Both the position numbers and the translations under genes were made by a program. From Rhabdophis nuchalis (taxonomy: Eukaryota > Chordata > Lepidosauria > Squamata > Natricidae), in the NCBI GenBank assembly GCA_039707465.1, contig CM077643.1:40471105-40535104 (forward strand): 64,000 nt of DNA, read 5' to 3'. A model generated the notes under the pieces. It searched no databases, was not told the origin of the DNA, and saw only the letters and a program-made list of their open reading frames with translations. Numbering within the stretch: the first letter of the stretch is position 1; the number at the start of each line of letters is the position of its first letter. This document shows, one piece after another, positions 63,193-64,000 of the stretch.

Positions 63193-64000
63193 CTCTCTCC
63201 ATTATTGTTTCATAGCCAGGTAGGCAGAATTATTAGAGATGGTTTTCTTCCTCAACAAGCTTTGTGGCATTTGAGATGGGGAAAAGACCAAATGGCTATT
63301 TCCCACTTTCTGACCACCACAAAAGTCCGGTTGCTTAGAAGGGAGAACGAGGAAGGAAAAATATTTTTATGCCCCATCGTGATCTTTGAAAACAAAACAA
63401 CGTCCTTGATGGAGGGACAATTTTCCCCATTGTTCTTTCCCAGCTTTGAACATCTCCTTTTCAAAAGCAAGGTATGCAGAGGAATCTCAAGGAGTGTTTA
63501 GAGCGTTGATTGGCTTGGTGGACCATAGTGTCTTCCTCACAAGCACTGCAGCTTGTCTGACAGATATATAGCTCTGGGCATACCAAGTATCTGATTACTT
63601 GCTTTATGGCCTGTTGGAGCCTTGCGATGCTTAATGTAAATCTGCATTTAGAGACACTGCTGACGAAATAAGATGGGGAGCCAGCAATTGTACTGGCTGC
63701 GCCTGTCTGAAAATTCACACCATCGGAGACATCTCTTCCACGCCCTACAGTCAATCATAATAAGGCCTGTTTATGAAACTTTTTAACTGATGCATTTTTG
63801 ACACGTTGGATGCTAATGCCTCCAAAGGAGCCATTTATGGCCCATCATATGATTACGGCAGATGTTCCAGCCTGCTCTGAAAATCCTTATGTGCTCTTTA
63901 TTACCAAAGAACGGGGGATGCGTGCGCCAAGTTAGCTCTTCCAAAATGCCATTCATCCTCCTGCTATGAGACCGGCTGGCACGAAAGGCCCAAAGGGCAC
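63193..64000. other. Repeat-poor right end, candidate conserved noncoding segment
   Basis: From about 63480 to 63960 there is no repeat, no low complexity and no coding frame with support. Words such as CAATCATAATAAGGCC and CATCATATGATTACGGC have the look of vertebrate conserved noncoding DNA, which is only an impression. Confidence 0.4.

Noticed and set aside
63432..63470. Possible short exon between CTTTCCCAG and AAGGTATGC
   Set aside because: Only about 29 nt lie between the sites, with no recognisable peptide and no neighbouring exon. Such pairs are expected by chance.

Overview
The window looks like nuclear DNA from a squamate reptile, most plausibly a snake. This is inferred from the repeats: two abundant LINE families (CR1, and an L2-like family whose protein ends in a PLLRELHWLPV-type block), tRNA-derived SINEs, many short hAT-type elements with 8-bp target duplications, Helitron-like elements, a Penelope-like remnant, several solo LTRs and very many microsatellites. 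There are no operons, rRNA genes, free-standing tRNA genes or CRISPR arrays, and no complete host protein-coding gene. Almost every open frame is a piece of a LINE, a simple repeat, or chance.

Only two short pieces look like host coding sequence. One, at 46850-46979 (+), is an exon for the cysteine-rich domain of a family C GPCR, most like a vomeronasal type 2 receptor (V2R). It has lost one conserved cysteine and no companion exons are visible, so it is probably a relic. The other, at 31538-31603 (+), is a 66-nt candidate micro-exon with a strong acceptor and donor, one open frame and symmetric phase. I do not recognise its gene.

Layout. 1-2 kb: local direct duplication and old CR1. 2-4.6 kb: hAT palindrome, foldback element, probable LTR, L2. 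4.6-12.2 kb: SINE, L2 tails, hAT elements, a DNA element hit by CR1, a composite element with a CTAC/CT minisatellite, and a large TAGG array. 12.6-13.3 kb: repeat-poor. 13.5-19.1 kb: SINE, CR1, hAT, inverted pair. 19.2-25.7 kb: foldback element, Penelope remnant, L2 copies (one inside a hAT, one inside an LTR). 26-31.2 kb: AT-rich unique DNA, the longest CR1 copy, a Helitron. 31.2-34 kb: candidate micro-exon, SINE, DNA element. 34-40.7 kb: LTR, SINE, hAT elements, L1-like fragment, CR1. 41-49.5 kb: solo LTR, SINE carrying two hATs, CR1 carrying a hAT, the V2R-like exon, and an LTR containing a CR1 that contains a hAT. 49.8-51.7 kb: mostly unique. 51.7-57 kb: LTR inside LTR, then L2 containing a Helitron containing a tandem CR1-tail array, then a second CTAC/CT composite. 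57-64 kb: unique DNA, CR1 with a pentanucleotide tail, a hAT split by L2 and SINE, an LTR-like segment, and a repeat-poor right end.

The window therefore reads as an intergenic or intronic record of nested insertions. In several cases the exact order of events is recoverable from target-site duplications.
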